From Paramacrobiotus richtersi (lineage: Eukaryota; Tardigrada; Eutardigrada; Parachela; Macrobiotidae): DNA of 39,211 nt. Location of the stretch: NCBI GenBank assembly GCA_034698045.1, contig JAQGAU010000121.1:1-39211 (forward strand), read 5' to 3'. The stretch's first letter is position 1. Each line of letters opens with the position of its first letter. Below the pieces are notes generated by a model, which searched no databases, was not told where the DNA came from, and saw nothing but the letters and a program-made list of their open reading frames with translations. Of the stretch, positions 9,902 through 21,131 are shown piece after piece. Position numbers and translations under genes: made by a program.

Positions 9902-10397
9902 AGTTCCACACGGTTTACGGCATATAGTTTGTTCTTCATTATTCAGGTCAGTTACACGCGACTAACATGTAAACTTACTGATGGTCACGAAACTGGCAGT
10001 CTGGAATGCAGGAAAATATGCATCGCAGAAGTGATTCGTTTGTTTACCCATGCATATGCACTACAGATACGCGATGAACAACAAACCCTGCTGATTTTAC
10101 CAAGATAGCAAATTCATTGAACTGTTATGCTAATGGCAGCACATTGTCGTCCAGACTCCTGAGCCATGCCACCTACAATTAGTAGTCTGCAGATAATAGT
10201 ACTGACATCATGGAACCGATAGGAGAGTGCGTATTCATATTCATACGGTATAATTCGCTACGCGTATACATACAGTTAATGCGTATAATGCTGGATTTAT
10301 TTCAGCAGAATGATTATAGTGCAATCTAACGCTTTGTGGATTGTGGATTGTTGCAGCGATTTTACACGACGTCCTTCACAAGTCCAGCGTTCCAAAA

Positions 10398-13300
10398 ATG
10401 TCCAACATTCATTATCCACAACAGCCGAGCTCAAAGGTCAGTACAATTCCCAAGAATTACTAGTACCAGCGTTACCATCAAAGGTGCTCCGTAATTAATA
10501 CAATTTTCTACGCTTCATATGCCAATCTGACTACGGTAAATCTAGTTGTTTCAATGTCGCATATGATAGGAATAACGTTACAAACTTGCCATACGTTGGT
10601 GCATTTTACTTTGAGGACTTTTTCTGTTTAAGTTTCCTGTTTTTTAATAAACCTCTGTTTCTGGGCTGCTTTTTTCATCATATTTTTTTACTATGTTTTA
10701 CGCGTTAACGGAACAGTGTCTAGTTCCTATTCTGTCACTAAGATGTTGACATTCCTGTTCTGGGTTGGCATTAGCTGAATTTAGTATACCTTCCGTTTGA
10801 TATGCGCTGAATACATCTGCAGTTTTGCATAATAATTGTACATGCACCCTGAGTCCTCTGACAAGTGAAGCAGTGCTGATTAGTGGTAAATGTAATGAAA
10901 GTACGAATGTTCAAAACCAGTACCATACTCCCACTTAATACACAATATAAATATTCTCCTTTTGTTTGTACTTTTCAAGATTGCTACATATAGACCCGAT
11001 CGAGGTTGTACCAGCTTTAGACGTTTAAATACGCATTGTAACTTCTTGCCTTGCATGAGGCCATGAGCTAAGTACTTACCATACAGTTAGAATGGCACCA
11101 TGCCTTATATAAATGCAGTATGCTGTATACTCTGGTGCGATACAGACACGAAGCTTAATTGCTTGAAACACTCCGTTGCAAAAAAATTCTCAGAAATCTT
11201 ACTATGCAAGAATTCTCAATGTTTTTAAGTACAACCATGACTATTAAATTTTGCAGCTTTTCCGGGGTACACTAGCAGTGATTGGGCCCGAAATTGCGTT
11301 TGTGCGCCTACATAACCAAGTAAGTGCCGTTTCCACAAGAAATCGTAGGAGTACGTATCCGCATATCCACATTAGAGGTCAGGGGATCTGATTGAGATAT
11401 TTTGTTCTCAAACAACCATACCCACCTTCAGGAACAGGACGATGTGCTGATAAGCGGTGGCATGCACCGTAATGGCTCGACGAATGGTGATCAAGTTACT
11501 GTGGAAATCTTTGATGAAAGACACTGGGTGGTAATCAACTACACCTGGGATTCACAGTTTTGTGCTGGCATCCATTACAGAACTGGTGTTTGCTTGCAGC
11601 CTAAACTGGAATTCTACTGGGATGAACTGGCGAGCGTGTTAGGCATTACAAACTTGGGAACAGCCTTTCATAAAAAAGATTTAATCACTTTAATCAACAA
11701 TATACACAGAAAAAATCTTCATTTGGCATTTGTGGAGGCGCAAACGTTACCACAAAAATGGATGCAAATCTTGTTAGCTTGCAACTGGATCAAACTGGAG
11801 CAATATAAACCTTATTTGAAAAGAACCGGAAAGGTACGAGCGAAAGATTTTAGACGATGGAAAATTGGGATTAACTGCAGAATAATTGATGCTCTTTGTG
11901 CCTGACTGCAAGTGTGTTTAGGTGGTCCAAATTGTGAAAAAGAGCGAAGCACCGCCAAATTTATGGAATAGGTAACCATATATGACGCACCGAAATGCCA
12001 GCGCAGATGCTTATACGCAGTGACATGCAAAATGAAGTTATGGTACTTATATCTATGCATAACGCGAATAAGCGAAGCTGCTCATAAGAAAGTTCATAGT
12101 TGTTAGTCTTTAATACGGAGAGAAAGCTTTCCCGTGACAAATATGTGACGCTCTGTACAGGAACCTGTCCGTTGTTGCTAACAATGATGCTGCCGCATGG
12201 GCGAAGGCTATTCTTCAACAAAATAACGTCCAGGATAACGACATCGACATGCATATGCTTGGCAAGCTAGAGCAAAATGACCTGGTTTTATCGTCCGTAC
12301 GTGAACAACCAACTAGTCAACTAGTTTCCACGCAAGCAAGTCTTAATTGCTGATAACTAACCTGTTGTTTCAAAATACACAGACGGATGCGCATAGAGAG
12401 GATCTAACCAATACGGTTGTCTTCACTGTTGATCCGTCGACATCGGAGGACCTGGACGACGCGGTCTCTTGCAAGCGCTTGGAAAACAGCAACTTCGAAG
12501 TGGTGGTACATATTGCCGATGTCAGCCATTTTGTCAGGGATGGCACTATGCTGGACCAAACGGCCCGTTCCCGAGGAAGCTCAATATATCTGCAAGATAA
12601 TAAAGTTGTGCATATGCTGCCGCATGCAGTAGTTGAAAAGTGCTCGCTTGTTCCCGGAGAAGAACGCTTTGCCGTGTCCATCAGATACGAAATGAGCGGA
12701 AGCGGAAAGATTATCAATACGTCGGATTTCTTCAAATCGGTTATCCGTTGTCGCGCTAGAGTGTCCTACCAACAAGCGCAGGTACTGTGGGCGAAATGCT
12801 GGTGTTAGGGATGCGCTACTAGATCTGTACATAACTGCGCACTTGGGTCGATACGATGCATTCACTGTTTACCTACCTTATAAGTGCAATATTCGTGAAT
12901 ATTAGTATAACTACTGACATTCATTCATTAATGCATTGTTTTTGATTCTCTACCGTACATTGTGTATTGACTGTGCAGGATGTGCTTAATGGAGATTTCG
13001 ATAACACGAAATGGGACTTTGGGAAAGGGAATGTAGGAAACGATGAAAGAATGGCTATTGCTGAAAGCATCCGTCTTCTGGGTGCAGTAACTCAAATGCA
13101 TCGAGTTACGCGTCTACAAAGAGGTAAACCATCGTAGCAAATCAGTTATTATCTTAATTATTGCTGCTTTAACATTCATTTCAAGAATCCTTCGTCTGAC
13201 AGATCAAACTGTAAACCTTGGCAACTGTAAACCTGTCAATCTGTACCGGTTCGATTTGGAAACTGACGGAACTATAGTCATGACGGAGGAAGTGGACAGA

Positions 13301-14389
13301 CGCCACCAGAGCCAAGAGTAACACATTCTCAGGATTTCCCATCAGAAAGACCAGACCAAACTGTCATTACTCTTTTAATTCTCAGGATGGTCGAAGAGCT
13401 GGCTGTAATAACTAACCAAGCAGCAGCGGAAGTGATTGCGAAGGTACGAAAGATTTCAGTGTAAAACAAAGAACATATCTGACAAGCGAACCTTGTACAG
13501 AAATTTCCAAACGATGCTCTTCTGTGTCAACACCCGGAACCACTTTCGGACGCTATGCATCTGCTGAAGAAAAACTTCAGATTGATTGGGGTGCATCTCA
13601 CTGACACTTCCCGTGCTAGCATACGACGGCTCCTGGAAAGTAAGGATGGAGGATCCAAATGGGCGGCTACCAGAGCCATGCTTATAAAAACCATGAGGAG
13701 CGGCCAGTATGTTCAGTCGGGCGGAACTGACTGGTCCCATTATGCCCTTGGTAAGGTTCGATAAGTGTCTCGGATCATCAGAACTTTCGTAGAAAGGGCC
13801 AGACAAAACATCTGTCTTGACATTTAAGGCTCGCAGTTCAGTTAGAGATTGCTAACGGAGCTACGGTCAAGATCGTTGCTTTTTTTATCAAGGTATGAAA
13901 CGCTATACAACTGCGACCTCGCCGATTCGTCGCTATGCGGACATTGTTGTACAGCGCATGCTGTTCAGCGGCGTCCCCATACCGGCACTGGCGAAAATCA
14001 TCGACACTTGCAACAACCGCGAAACGGCCGCGTCCAACTGTAAGAGCGAGAGCTGGAACCTATTCATGGGATTCTACTTGAAGCAACAAGGACCTTTACA
14101 CGAGCCTGCAGTCGTTGTGGGAATCTATCCAGCGGAGTTCTCTATCGACGTACTTGTCTTACGCTTCGCGCTGCGCAAAAGGATTTCGCTTGGGAACGGT
14201 GTTAGATGGAGAGACAGAAGCATCGTTAACTGCCTTCACCGGCTGGATATTGGATCTGGTAAACAGACGTTTAACCTTCAATGGGCGTCCGGGAAAAGCA
14301 GAACCATAGCAGTTTGGGATGAAGTAACAGTGAAGTTAGAAGCGGCTCAAGAGGGTGATCCAAGAAATATTAAAGTATGGCCGAAATAG
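10398..14389 (+). CDS. DIS3L2: DIS3L2-like 3'-5' exoribonuclease, copy 2 (apparently intact)
   Basis: An RNB-family exonuclease of the DIS3L2 type (no PIN domain), whose family degrades oligouridylated RNAs in the cytoplasm. Phase-consistent exons: 10398-10436, 11257-11319, 11432-11833, 11922-11971, 12161-12296, 12383-12781, 12979-13123, 13203-13317, 13386-13443, 13501-13750 and 13893-14389; total 717 codons plus TAG. The start ATG 10398 (context AAAATG) opens a 13-codon exon and is an inference. Cold-shock domain 1 is recognisable (LFRGTLAVIG, then NGDQVTVEIFDERHWVV and KRTGK/VVQIVKK). The RNB acidic cluster is complete: FTVDPSTSEDLDDAV, with Asp 247, 253, 255 and 256. HYALG-MKRYTTATSPIRRYAD and the S1-like segment SIDVLVLRFALRKRISLGN follow. 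It is shorter than human DIS3L2 (885 residues, from memory): much of the second cold-shock domain is not found between 11971 and 12161. A weak candidate segment near 12009-12096 has no exit donor in phase. Confidence 0.88.
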
Positions 14390-15424
14390 TTTTGGTAATC
14401 AGAAGAAATGCGATGCTAGTATAACGTGACGATTTCTTTCATATCCAGGTTAGTCTAATGGACCAGTAACGATTTTCGAGTTAGGACCTAAGCTGGATAT
14501 AGGAAATCATCACAAGGAATGTAATCATATCACTCCTGTGCAACCGATATACAACAAGCTTCAGTCGGCGAATCCTCGTGATTCCTGCATAATTTTACTG
14601 GATTCGTTAAATTTAAAATTGCCGTTCAGCACATATTTTTAATCTACATATGTTGTCCAATCCTGATGCCTAGATTTAGTTCTTCATCATTTACATCTTT
14701 AGTGCTGCTGATTATACATTATGGTATATCTGGTTGTTTATATTAATGTGGATCGTTATCGGTTTATTCGTCTGTTATTTGAATGATATAACTGCTGATT
14801 TTGTGCGGCATTGGTGTGTAACCATTTTAAACCCTTCATCCTGTTTCATATTTGCCTCGGGCTTGCTTTTTAATTAAATTCTAAGTATTCGAATGGTCAT
14901 TCCTGGCTAATAGTGGCGAAGTGCTCCAGTGAAGCTGAAACCAATTTTCACACATATCTCTGCATCCATACTTACTGTACATAAGTGCGTATATCGTATA
15001 CACGTACATGCATCACGATTACTGGGTGAAATTTGACCTAATATGTAGGTGACCACTGACCACCCACAACCGATGATTAGTTCATTCAAGCTTAGCTTTG
15101 CTAAACCTGAGGACCTGAAAACGGTAATGTAATCAGAAAATTAGTAAAAAATAATGTCAAAATACATGACCAAAAGTTACAGCACACAAAGACGAAAGCA
15201 AAGCCCAGCGGCCCAGCATGTACTTCAGAAGTAATGCAGCTAATGTGTTAGTTAATATCGTCTGCTGCTGATGTATTACAGAACGTCGTGTTTAATTGCA
15301 GCTGGATACACAAGTGCCGGTAGTGATGTCAGAAAAGGTCTGATATATTCCATCGAGCCGAAGAATCCTGAACTTCCATGATACTTTCTTTTCCGGTTGA
15401 TTCCAATGTCAACTGCTTACGCAG
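14390..15424. other. 3' flank of DIS3L2 copy 2 and intergenic
   Basis: 14570-14960 is the duplicated counterpart of about 2050-2530. Beyond that there is no clear gene. An acceptor-like TTTAATTGCAG at 15301 is followed by 36 open bases ending AAAAG/GTCTGA, in phase with the unrecognised exon at 15425. It could be a preceding mini-exon, but support is weak. Confidence 0.45.
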
Positions 15425-15640
15425 CTGAACAGTAGGGGTCTAACAGTACAGATAAATCAGCTTCGTAATTCGATCATATTTATTCCAATTGGGAAGCGCC
15501 TAAAGGAACATACCGGCGAATCCCGCTCCCATGACTTCCTTCGCCAACGAATTTCTTTACAAATTCGAAGAGGAAATGCGGATTGTGTCTTCGGAACAAC
15601 GGACAATGCCGAACAGCTTCACGAGTTATTTTTGCTTTAA
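15425..15640 (+). CDS. Unrecognised terminal coding exon
   Basis: After a good acceptor (ACTGCTTACGCAG) there is a 71-codon open frame ending in TAA. It starts LNSRGLTVQINQLRN, passes FIPIGKRLKE and RQRISLQIRRGNADCVFGTT, and ends LHELFLL. The composition (basic segment, then an acidic/hydrophobic end) looks like genuine protein rather than noise. There is no ATG near the 5' edge, which fits an internal or last exon. I do not recognise the family. Upstream exons, if any, must lie in 14960-15340. It could also be the 3' end of a decayed gene. Confidence 0.35.
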   Translation: MNSRGLTVQINQLRNSIIFIPIGKRLKEHTGESRSHDFLRQRISLQIRRGNADCVFGTTDNAEQLHELFLL

Positions 15641-16787
15641 CGATGGTGTTTATGGTCTTTCGTTTTGCTAACGTCTTTTGTGTTTCAGTATGTACAAACA
15701 GTCAAGAAAATACAGCAGTAAAAAAATCATGAAAAAGAAACAGCACACTAAAGAACAAAAGAACTGGCAACGTAGGAAATTCCACCCTGTTATGACAAAA
15801 CCGGAATAGGTGGGCCGATGGCAACAAACGCTGATGTCCTGATATCGGACACACCGTTTCCTGCTACATATGCGTTTCAGGCATCTGCTGCAATATAACG
15901 GTGATGACTTTCGTAGTACAGAGTAGACTTTCTGTATAGTCTCGTGTCAGAACAGCTTGTTGCACGCGAGAATTTTGCGGCAAATTCCGGCAACTTCATA
16001 CGTCAGCACAGTATGTCAACTGGCTGACATGTGTGCCCCTAGGGTATTTTAATTAACATCGGATTAAAGTAACGCCGATGCAGTCAGAGCCGTGTGTTCC
16101 TAAAGTACGTCTAGCATACCACTGAACTAAGAAAGAAACGATGAATCCGGTTTTTACACACCCTCGGTAATTCACCGGATTAGTCAGGTACGGTTATAGT
16201 GGCGTGAGAACCTAATTGAAAATGTTGGGGGACTTGCTATGTCATGCTCTTGGTGTACCCATTAAAAAGTGAGTGTACTAAACCGGATTCCGCTATTTTC
16301 ACAAACCTTGTGTCCGTTTACTACATGTACATACAGTAGGTTAATGATGTAAGAAATTACTTATAAACTCGTCTCGAGGCGTTTCATTACTCATGATGCA
16401 GTAAATGAATGTCGTAGTAGTTCTTTTCTGTCTAATACGTAATGAATATTTGTACGCTTACTTCCGTATGTCTGTGCCGGCAGCAAAACAGATTTTTGCG
16501 CGAGACGGAAGTTCAAATATAAAAGAAGAGACTGCAGCCGCTCCTACATAATCGCACTGCGCTATTGAACTGTTGCTGTTCGGAAGAAGCCATGAAAAGA
16601 CATTTGGTACAAGATAACCTATGGTAGTGCTATCTGAACGTCAAAATTGATCGTTAAATTTGAGAAATTCGGCTCATACGGTTTGCTTCCTTGCGCGTAG
16701 TGGTGTGAGCAGTGTCAAAGATACCCTAATTACTGCTTTCCTTTCGCGTGTTAGTCTCGTGTATATCCATTGTTTACTGCAAGAAAA
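15641..16787. other. 5' flank of the dsRBD-GTPase gene
   Basis: I see no coding region. The stretch ends in a TATA-like promoter and about 240 bases of presumed 5' untranslated sequence before ATG 16788. Confidence 0.45.
16518..16525 (+). promoter_or_regulatory. TATA box candidate for dsRBD-GTPase gene
   Basis: TATAAAAG lies 270 bases upstream of ATG 16788. Transcription would start near 16548-16555. The intervening sequence has no upstream in-frame coding. No initiator motif was verified. Confidence 0.4.
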
Positions 16788-19422
16788 ATGGAGTGTGCTG
16801 CAGAAAATCTTGTCGGGAAACTAATCCAAGCTTGCAAAGCAAGAGGAATGGAGGTGCCGGAGTTCACTGATGGTACAAGCAGTGGACCACCTCACAAACC
16901 AGAATTCATGGTTCATGTCACCTTTGGTGAACATAATGCTACAGGAACTGGAACTACTAAACAGCGAGCAAAAGCGGACGCTGCTAGTAAGGGATTGCAA
17001 ATACTGGAAGAGAATGCCACAGAAAATTTTGTTGGAAAATTGATCCAAGCGTGTCAAACTCGAGGCATGGAGTTGCCGCAGTTCAGTGATGGCATACGTG
17101 TATCCAATGGGCCCGACCATAAACCAGAGTTCATGGTTCGTGTTATGTTTGGTGGAAATGTGACTAGTGGAATGGGACCCACCAAACAGCGAGCAAAAGC
17201 CGAGGCTGCTGATAAAGGTCTGCAGCTGTTGGAGGAGAATGACTCTCCAGCGGGTTACCAAGCGAGGTGGATTGCCGGTATTTCGGAATGCAGGCAATCG
17301 AATTCCAACCGGCAGAGAAGGTAATTACGTTGCATACTTTCGCGGTGTTTGTAGCGTTGACATATTCGTATGATTGGCAAAATATGCACGAAACACAAAG
17401 TTCTTACATTAAGATGTTGTGGATGTGCGTTATAGTTTCAACCACCCTGTAAACAAAATCGACGAGAGTTTCAGCGACCTGTCAATGAATGACTCCAATA
17501 CCTTCTACATGTTTCGAAAGCCCAAAATGAATATTTTACTTCTGGGAAAAAGCGGAGTCGGCAAGTCAACTTTTGTTAATGCCTTCGCCAATCAAACAAA
17601 ATACAACAGGATTGAGGATGTCCAAGCGGTGGAATGTCACATCCCAACCTCGTTCCTGATTCAGGATCCCCACACATTCGACGACATCGAAGTGACCTTT
17701 GGTAAGGAAGACACAAACGAAAATACCGGCAGCGTGGCTGCCAACACCATAGAACCGAAAGAACATCGTTTCGCTGTTGGTGACACAGAAGTCTGCATCA
17801 TCGACACGCCCGGCATAGCTGACGCTAGAGGCGTAGAATCCGATGCCGTTAACATGAATAACGTGGTCAAATACTTGTCCAAGTTTCAAGAAATCGATGC
17901 CGTCTGCATTCTCTTGAAGGCCAACGACAATAAGCTGGACACCCTGTTCAAGTATTGTGTGCTGGAACTATTGTCACGATTAAGTAAAGGAGCGGCGCCG
18001 AATATTTTCTTCCTTTTCACGCACTCACGGGCGACATTCTATACGCCCGGGGAAACCAGCAAAGTTCTCAAAGCGCTTCTCAGCGATATCAAAGTGTCGA
18101 ACAATGTCGATATTCCGTTTACCCGGGACAATACTTTTTGCTTTGATACGGAGGCCTTTCGCTTCCTCGTAGCGAGAATTGCGCCGAATAACATTCCCTT
18201 CTCATCAAAGCAAGCGAAAGATTTTAGCGAAAGCTGGGAGACCAATGCTCGATCCTTCCGTGGTCTACTGCAAGCAGTTGACAAGTTATCACCGCACATG
18301 GTAGAGGAAACGCTGGCAATTAACCATGCCCGCCATTCTATCGATACACTGCGACAGCCGTTAGCAGAAGTGATGGGAGTTATCAACAAGAACATTGAAT
18401 CAAGTGAAAAACATTTACTTCACGTGAAGTCCTGCGACAAAACGATGAAAGCATTGGAGAATCTTCTGTACGAAGAACGTTTGGATCTTTCACTTAAGCC
18501 ACTGAAAGAGCCAAGAACCGTGTGCACTCATACTTCGTGTTGCGAGACCCTAATGGTCGGCAGTGTGGAGAAGACCCACTACAAGGTCATTTGCCATAAT
18601 CCCTGCTTTCTGAAAGCAAACAATGGTGATAACAAGCTCGTTGGTGATCTGCGTCTCAGGGACTGCCAAGCGTTCAATACATACGAAGCCGTTGGACCAG
18701 AGCAGGATTATCTGAAAGAAACTTTTCATCCCGATAACTTTTCAGCAGATGATCCCAGGACAATGATGAAAGGCCGACCGTCCAACAGAACCCAAACGGA
18801 AACCTGCAATGTGTGTAAACATGCGCTCCACATGCACATGCACACGTACTACGAGACGGCGACTACCAAGGTTCGGATTGAGAACAAGAAAAACGTGTCC
18901 AGTTTCAACAACGCCAAGGATTTTAAACAAGCGCAGCAACAGGAAATCATGCATATTCAGGAGCGCATAAAAGAATGGGAAAAGGAAAAAGTCGTTATTC
19001 ATCAATCGTTGTTTACGTTTGCTCGGTTCCTGCAACAGCATGCGGTGACGGCTTTCAATGATGCATACGAGGAGTACCTGGAGATCCAGATCAAGACTAA
19101 ACGACAGGGGCTTCATGGAAGTGACAAGCAAGAAGCCCAACGACTGGAGAAGATGCTGAAAGACTACCATGAACAGCGAAAGATCTATCTAGAATTTCTG
19201 TCAAAGGGGTCAAGCCGAGGAAATGTCACGGCCGAAGATATTCGCCGCGCTGTGGCTAGCATGTTTGCACTACCCAAAAGCGGCTCACAAATCCGCACAG
19301 GAATGAAAGTGATCACGGAAGGAAAGGAGAATGAACAGCAGCAGATCGAGGAACTACGTAAGCAGCTGGCGTTGCCGGCACCGAAACTACCGCCAAAGAA
19401 AATATCATGGAAGTTTTGGTAA
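16788..19422 (+). CDS. Probable fusion: two dsRBDs plus large AIG1/septin-like GTPase with Cys/His cluster and coiled coil
   Basis: Exon 1 (16788-17320, ATG in context AAAAATGG) encodes two dsRBDs at residues about 7-75 and 80-152. Each has a LVGKLI/FVGKLI helix, VPEF/LPQF, an EFMV-V strand and a TTKQRAKADAA / PTKQRAKAEAA helix. Exon 2 (17436-19422) is a 662-codon uninterrupted frame with P-loop GKSGVGKST (residues 215-223 of the join), DTPGIADARG at about 301, and FTHSRATFYTPGET in place of a normal NKxD. It continues with a Cys/His-rich region (CTHTSCCE, CHNPC, CNVCKHALHMHMH) and a Gln/Glu/Lys-rich coiled coil to KKISWKFW. The join uses donor AGAAG/GTAATT and acceptor CGTTATAG/T. Phase 2 meets phase 1 exactly and gives 839 residues. 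The GTPase frame has no ATG before 17485, which supports an upstream exon. If the two are not spliced, they are two adjacent genes: a tandem dsRBD protein of 179 residues and a GTPase starting at 17485. A dsRNA-responsive GTPase is an inference. Confidence 0.75.
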
Positions 19423-19662
19423 TCCATGGTACTTACTGCTCGATGACATCTCGAAATTTTAAACCATCATTACATGATTCACTACGTCCAATCTGTATCC
19501 ACCTGCAGCCAAAACGTGGCGTACGTGCTGTTATACGCAGCAGGCGATATTAACTAACAGATCAGCGATTAGCTTAATTACTGTATGCGTACAATTGCTT
19601 TCATCTTGTCTTTTGTTCGAAAGCTTCATGTTGAGAGTTTTTTGACATCATTTTTAACGAGC

Positions 19663-19668
19663 TTTATT
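19663..19668 (-). terminator. Poly(A) signal AATAAA for the Ig-like gene
   Basis: Forward TTTATT, 135 bases beyond the last Ig-gene stop on the minus strand. Confidence 0.4.
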
Positions 19669-19743
19669 AGTGCTTTCATCATTACTTAATTCATTTTCTG
19701 TCTAGCGGTTAATTACATCTGTTACCACCGCTGACTTTGCTTG

Positions 19744-19749
19744 AATAAA
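19744..19749 (+). terminator. Poly(A) signal AATAAA for the GTPase gene
   Basis: First AATAAA on the plus strand after the GTPase stop, 322 bases downstream. Confidence 0.4.
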
Positions 19750-19802
19750 TGAATTACTCATCGGGTGTGGTTTGTCACTTATGGTAATCAAACTCGACCC
19801 GG

Positions 19803-21131
19803 TTACACATCGGTTGTCACATCCGTGAAAATTGGTTCAGCCGGGACAAATGTTCTTCCGCCAGAACCAAAATAAACAGCCATTGTTACAGAATACTTAT
19901 TAGTTATAAGACGCTGTTGGCAAATTGTCTGAACAGTGGAAGAACCGGTAGAAGACGAAACTTTGTAGGTTATAAACGAATCGTAGAAAGCGATACTACA
20001 TAAGTGAAATACCATTTTTATACGGTCAACCGGTCAGGTTACTTTTAAATTAATTGTCTGCATAATCCACTTATCGAAATCCATATACGGTCGTACCCAA
20101 ACTTCATATTGGCCCCTGGAAGATTCTTGTAGGTTGTCGAACGTGATTGTCAGACTGGCATTAGAGAATGCCAGCTTGCCTCCGCCCGGAATCACGTCTT
20201 GAGTCAGAGCGGTTATGGGATGGGAAGGCGGAGCCGCGGCAATGATACCGTTAAAGCGGATAATGTAACGTTCGCTAATCCGGTCCGCCAATCGAATGCG
20301 CAACTCAGACAACAGCGTGACGCTCTTCCTCGCTGGACGGGACACGTCGAGAAGCGGTGCGGTGAATACATCGGCAAGAGTCAAAATGGGCCTAGGAAAA
20401 ATGTTGGATTCGCAAGCTAGCTTGGCCTGTGCAAGTTTATTACGATGTGCCAATGGCGCGTTAACCCCAATTAATCATAACCGTACAATACGTAATTCAT
20501 ACTACAGTAAACCAGTCAAATTTGGGTCGTACGTCAAAACTTGCCGGCAACATCATGCGCTCGCGCAACATGAAATTTGCAGTTATTCTAGATAAAAACA
20601 AGTAAGGAATTTTCAAGTTTCTCGTCCCGCGCGGTCTCCGTATCATCACTTAAAAGTCTATCAACATGCGGCGCGGTACTTGCCTGAACCAGTAAGCCTG
20701 ATTTACACAAAAATCGGTGTCATTCTCGAGCCGACAGTAGCAATATACGGGTCCGGTGGTGTCTAGCGTCACGTTGTGTATCAGAAGGTTTGCGGTGCTG
20801 GCTGTTCGGGTTTGGCTGTACAAAAATGGCGAAGGCGAGCCTCGGCATAAAACGTCCCAAACTGAATATCCTGCATGTGCCCATACGGGCCATACCAGTC
20901 CATCCGAATCAGCACAGGTAGTATTATGACTCAAACACTGGTTCACTGGACAACTAAAAACAGCAGTCTCCCCAATTTTCGCTCTAACGGGAGTCATCGA
21001 AGGTGAAGAGCCAGGGCATATTGGATATCCTTTGGCCCGTGGTACAGCGACCAGAGCCGGTTGGTCCATATTGAGGATAATCCTTCCGTCAGTCATATTT
21101 CTCTCAGCAGCCGCTAAGCCTGCTTGCAGCG
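19803..21131 (-). CDS. Ig-like extracellular/cell-surface protein, 5' exon missing
   Basis: Minus-strand exons 20680-21131 and 20043-20426 join in phase 0 (donor CAA/GTACCG, acceptor CTTGCACAG). The first exon has an Ig-type disulphide pattern: GETAVFSCPV, then LVWPVW, then TTGPVYCYC. The second ends in a V-set-like G-strand (LTITFDNLQESSRGQYEVWV ... INLKV). N-glycosylation sequons (NMT, NHT/NTT, NVT) fit secretion. Two endings are possible. Read-through past 20043 stops at 20034 (INLKVT). Splicing at AAA/GTAACC to an exon at 19803-19928 adds a 41-residue FN3-like strand segment (NKYSVTMAVYFGSGG). The exon at 21131 starts at an acceptor (GTTTGCAG), so the signal peptide lies in an upstream exon I could not find. 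The exact Ig subfamily is unknown. Confidence 0.6.

Larger units (their letters stand above)
8530..10397. other. Intergenic region rich in palindromes
   Basis: No gene is supported. It contains the perfect palindromes CACACTA-T-TAGTGTG (8580-8594), the pair at 9703-9740 and GTACAGT-AC-ACTGTAC (9886-9901). It must include the 5' untranslated region and promoter of the DIS3L2-like gene. A candidate non-coding start of its first exon is the acceptor-like TTGTTGCAG near 10345-10353. Confidence 0.45.
19423..19802. other. Convergent 3' ends of GTPase and Ig genes
   Basis: No coding region. It holds a plus-strand and a minus-strand poly(A) signal that lie about 75 bases apart and cross over, so the two transcripts probably overlap at their 3' ends. 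Confidence 0.5.

Noticed and set aside
10310-10498. 62-codon frame upstream of the DIS3L2-like gene
   Set aside because: Another reading frame of the probable first exon; the phase that joins to the cold-shock exon gives the short ATG 10398 peptide instead.
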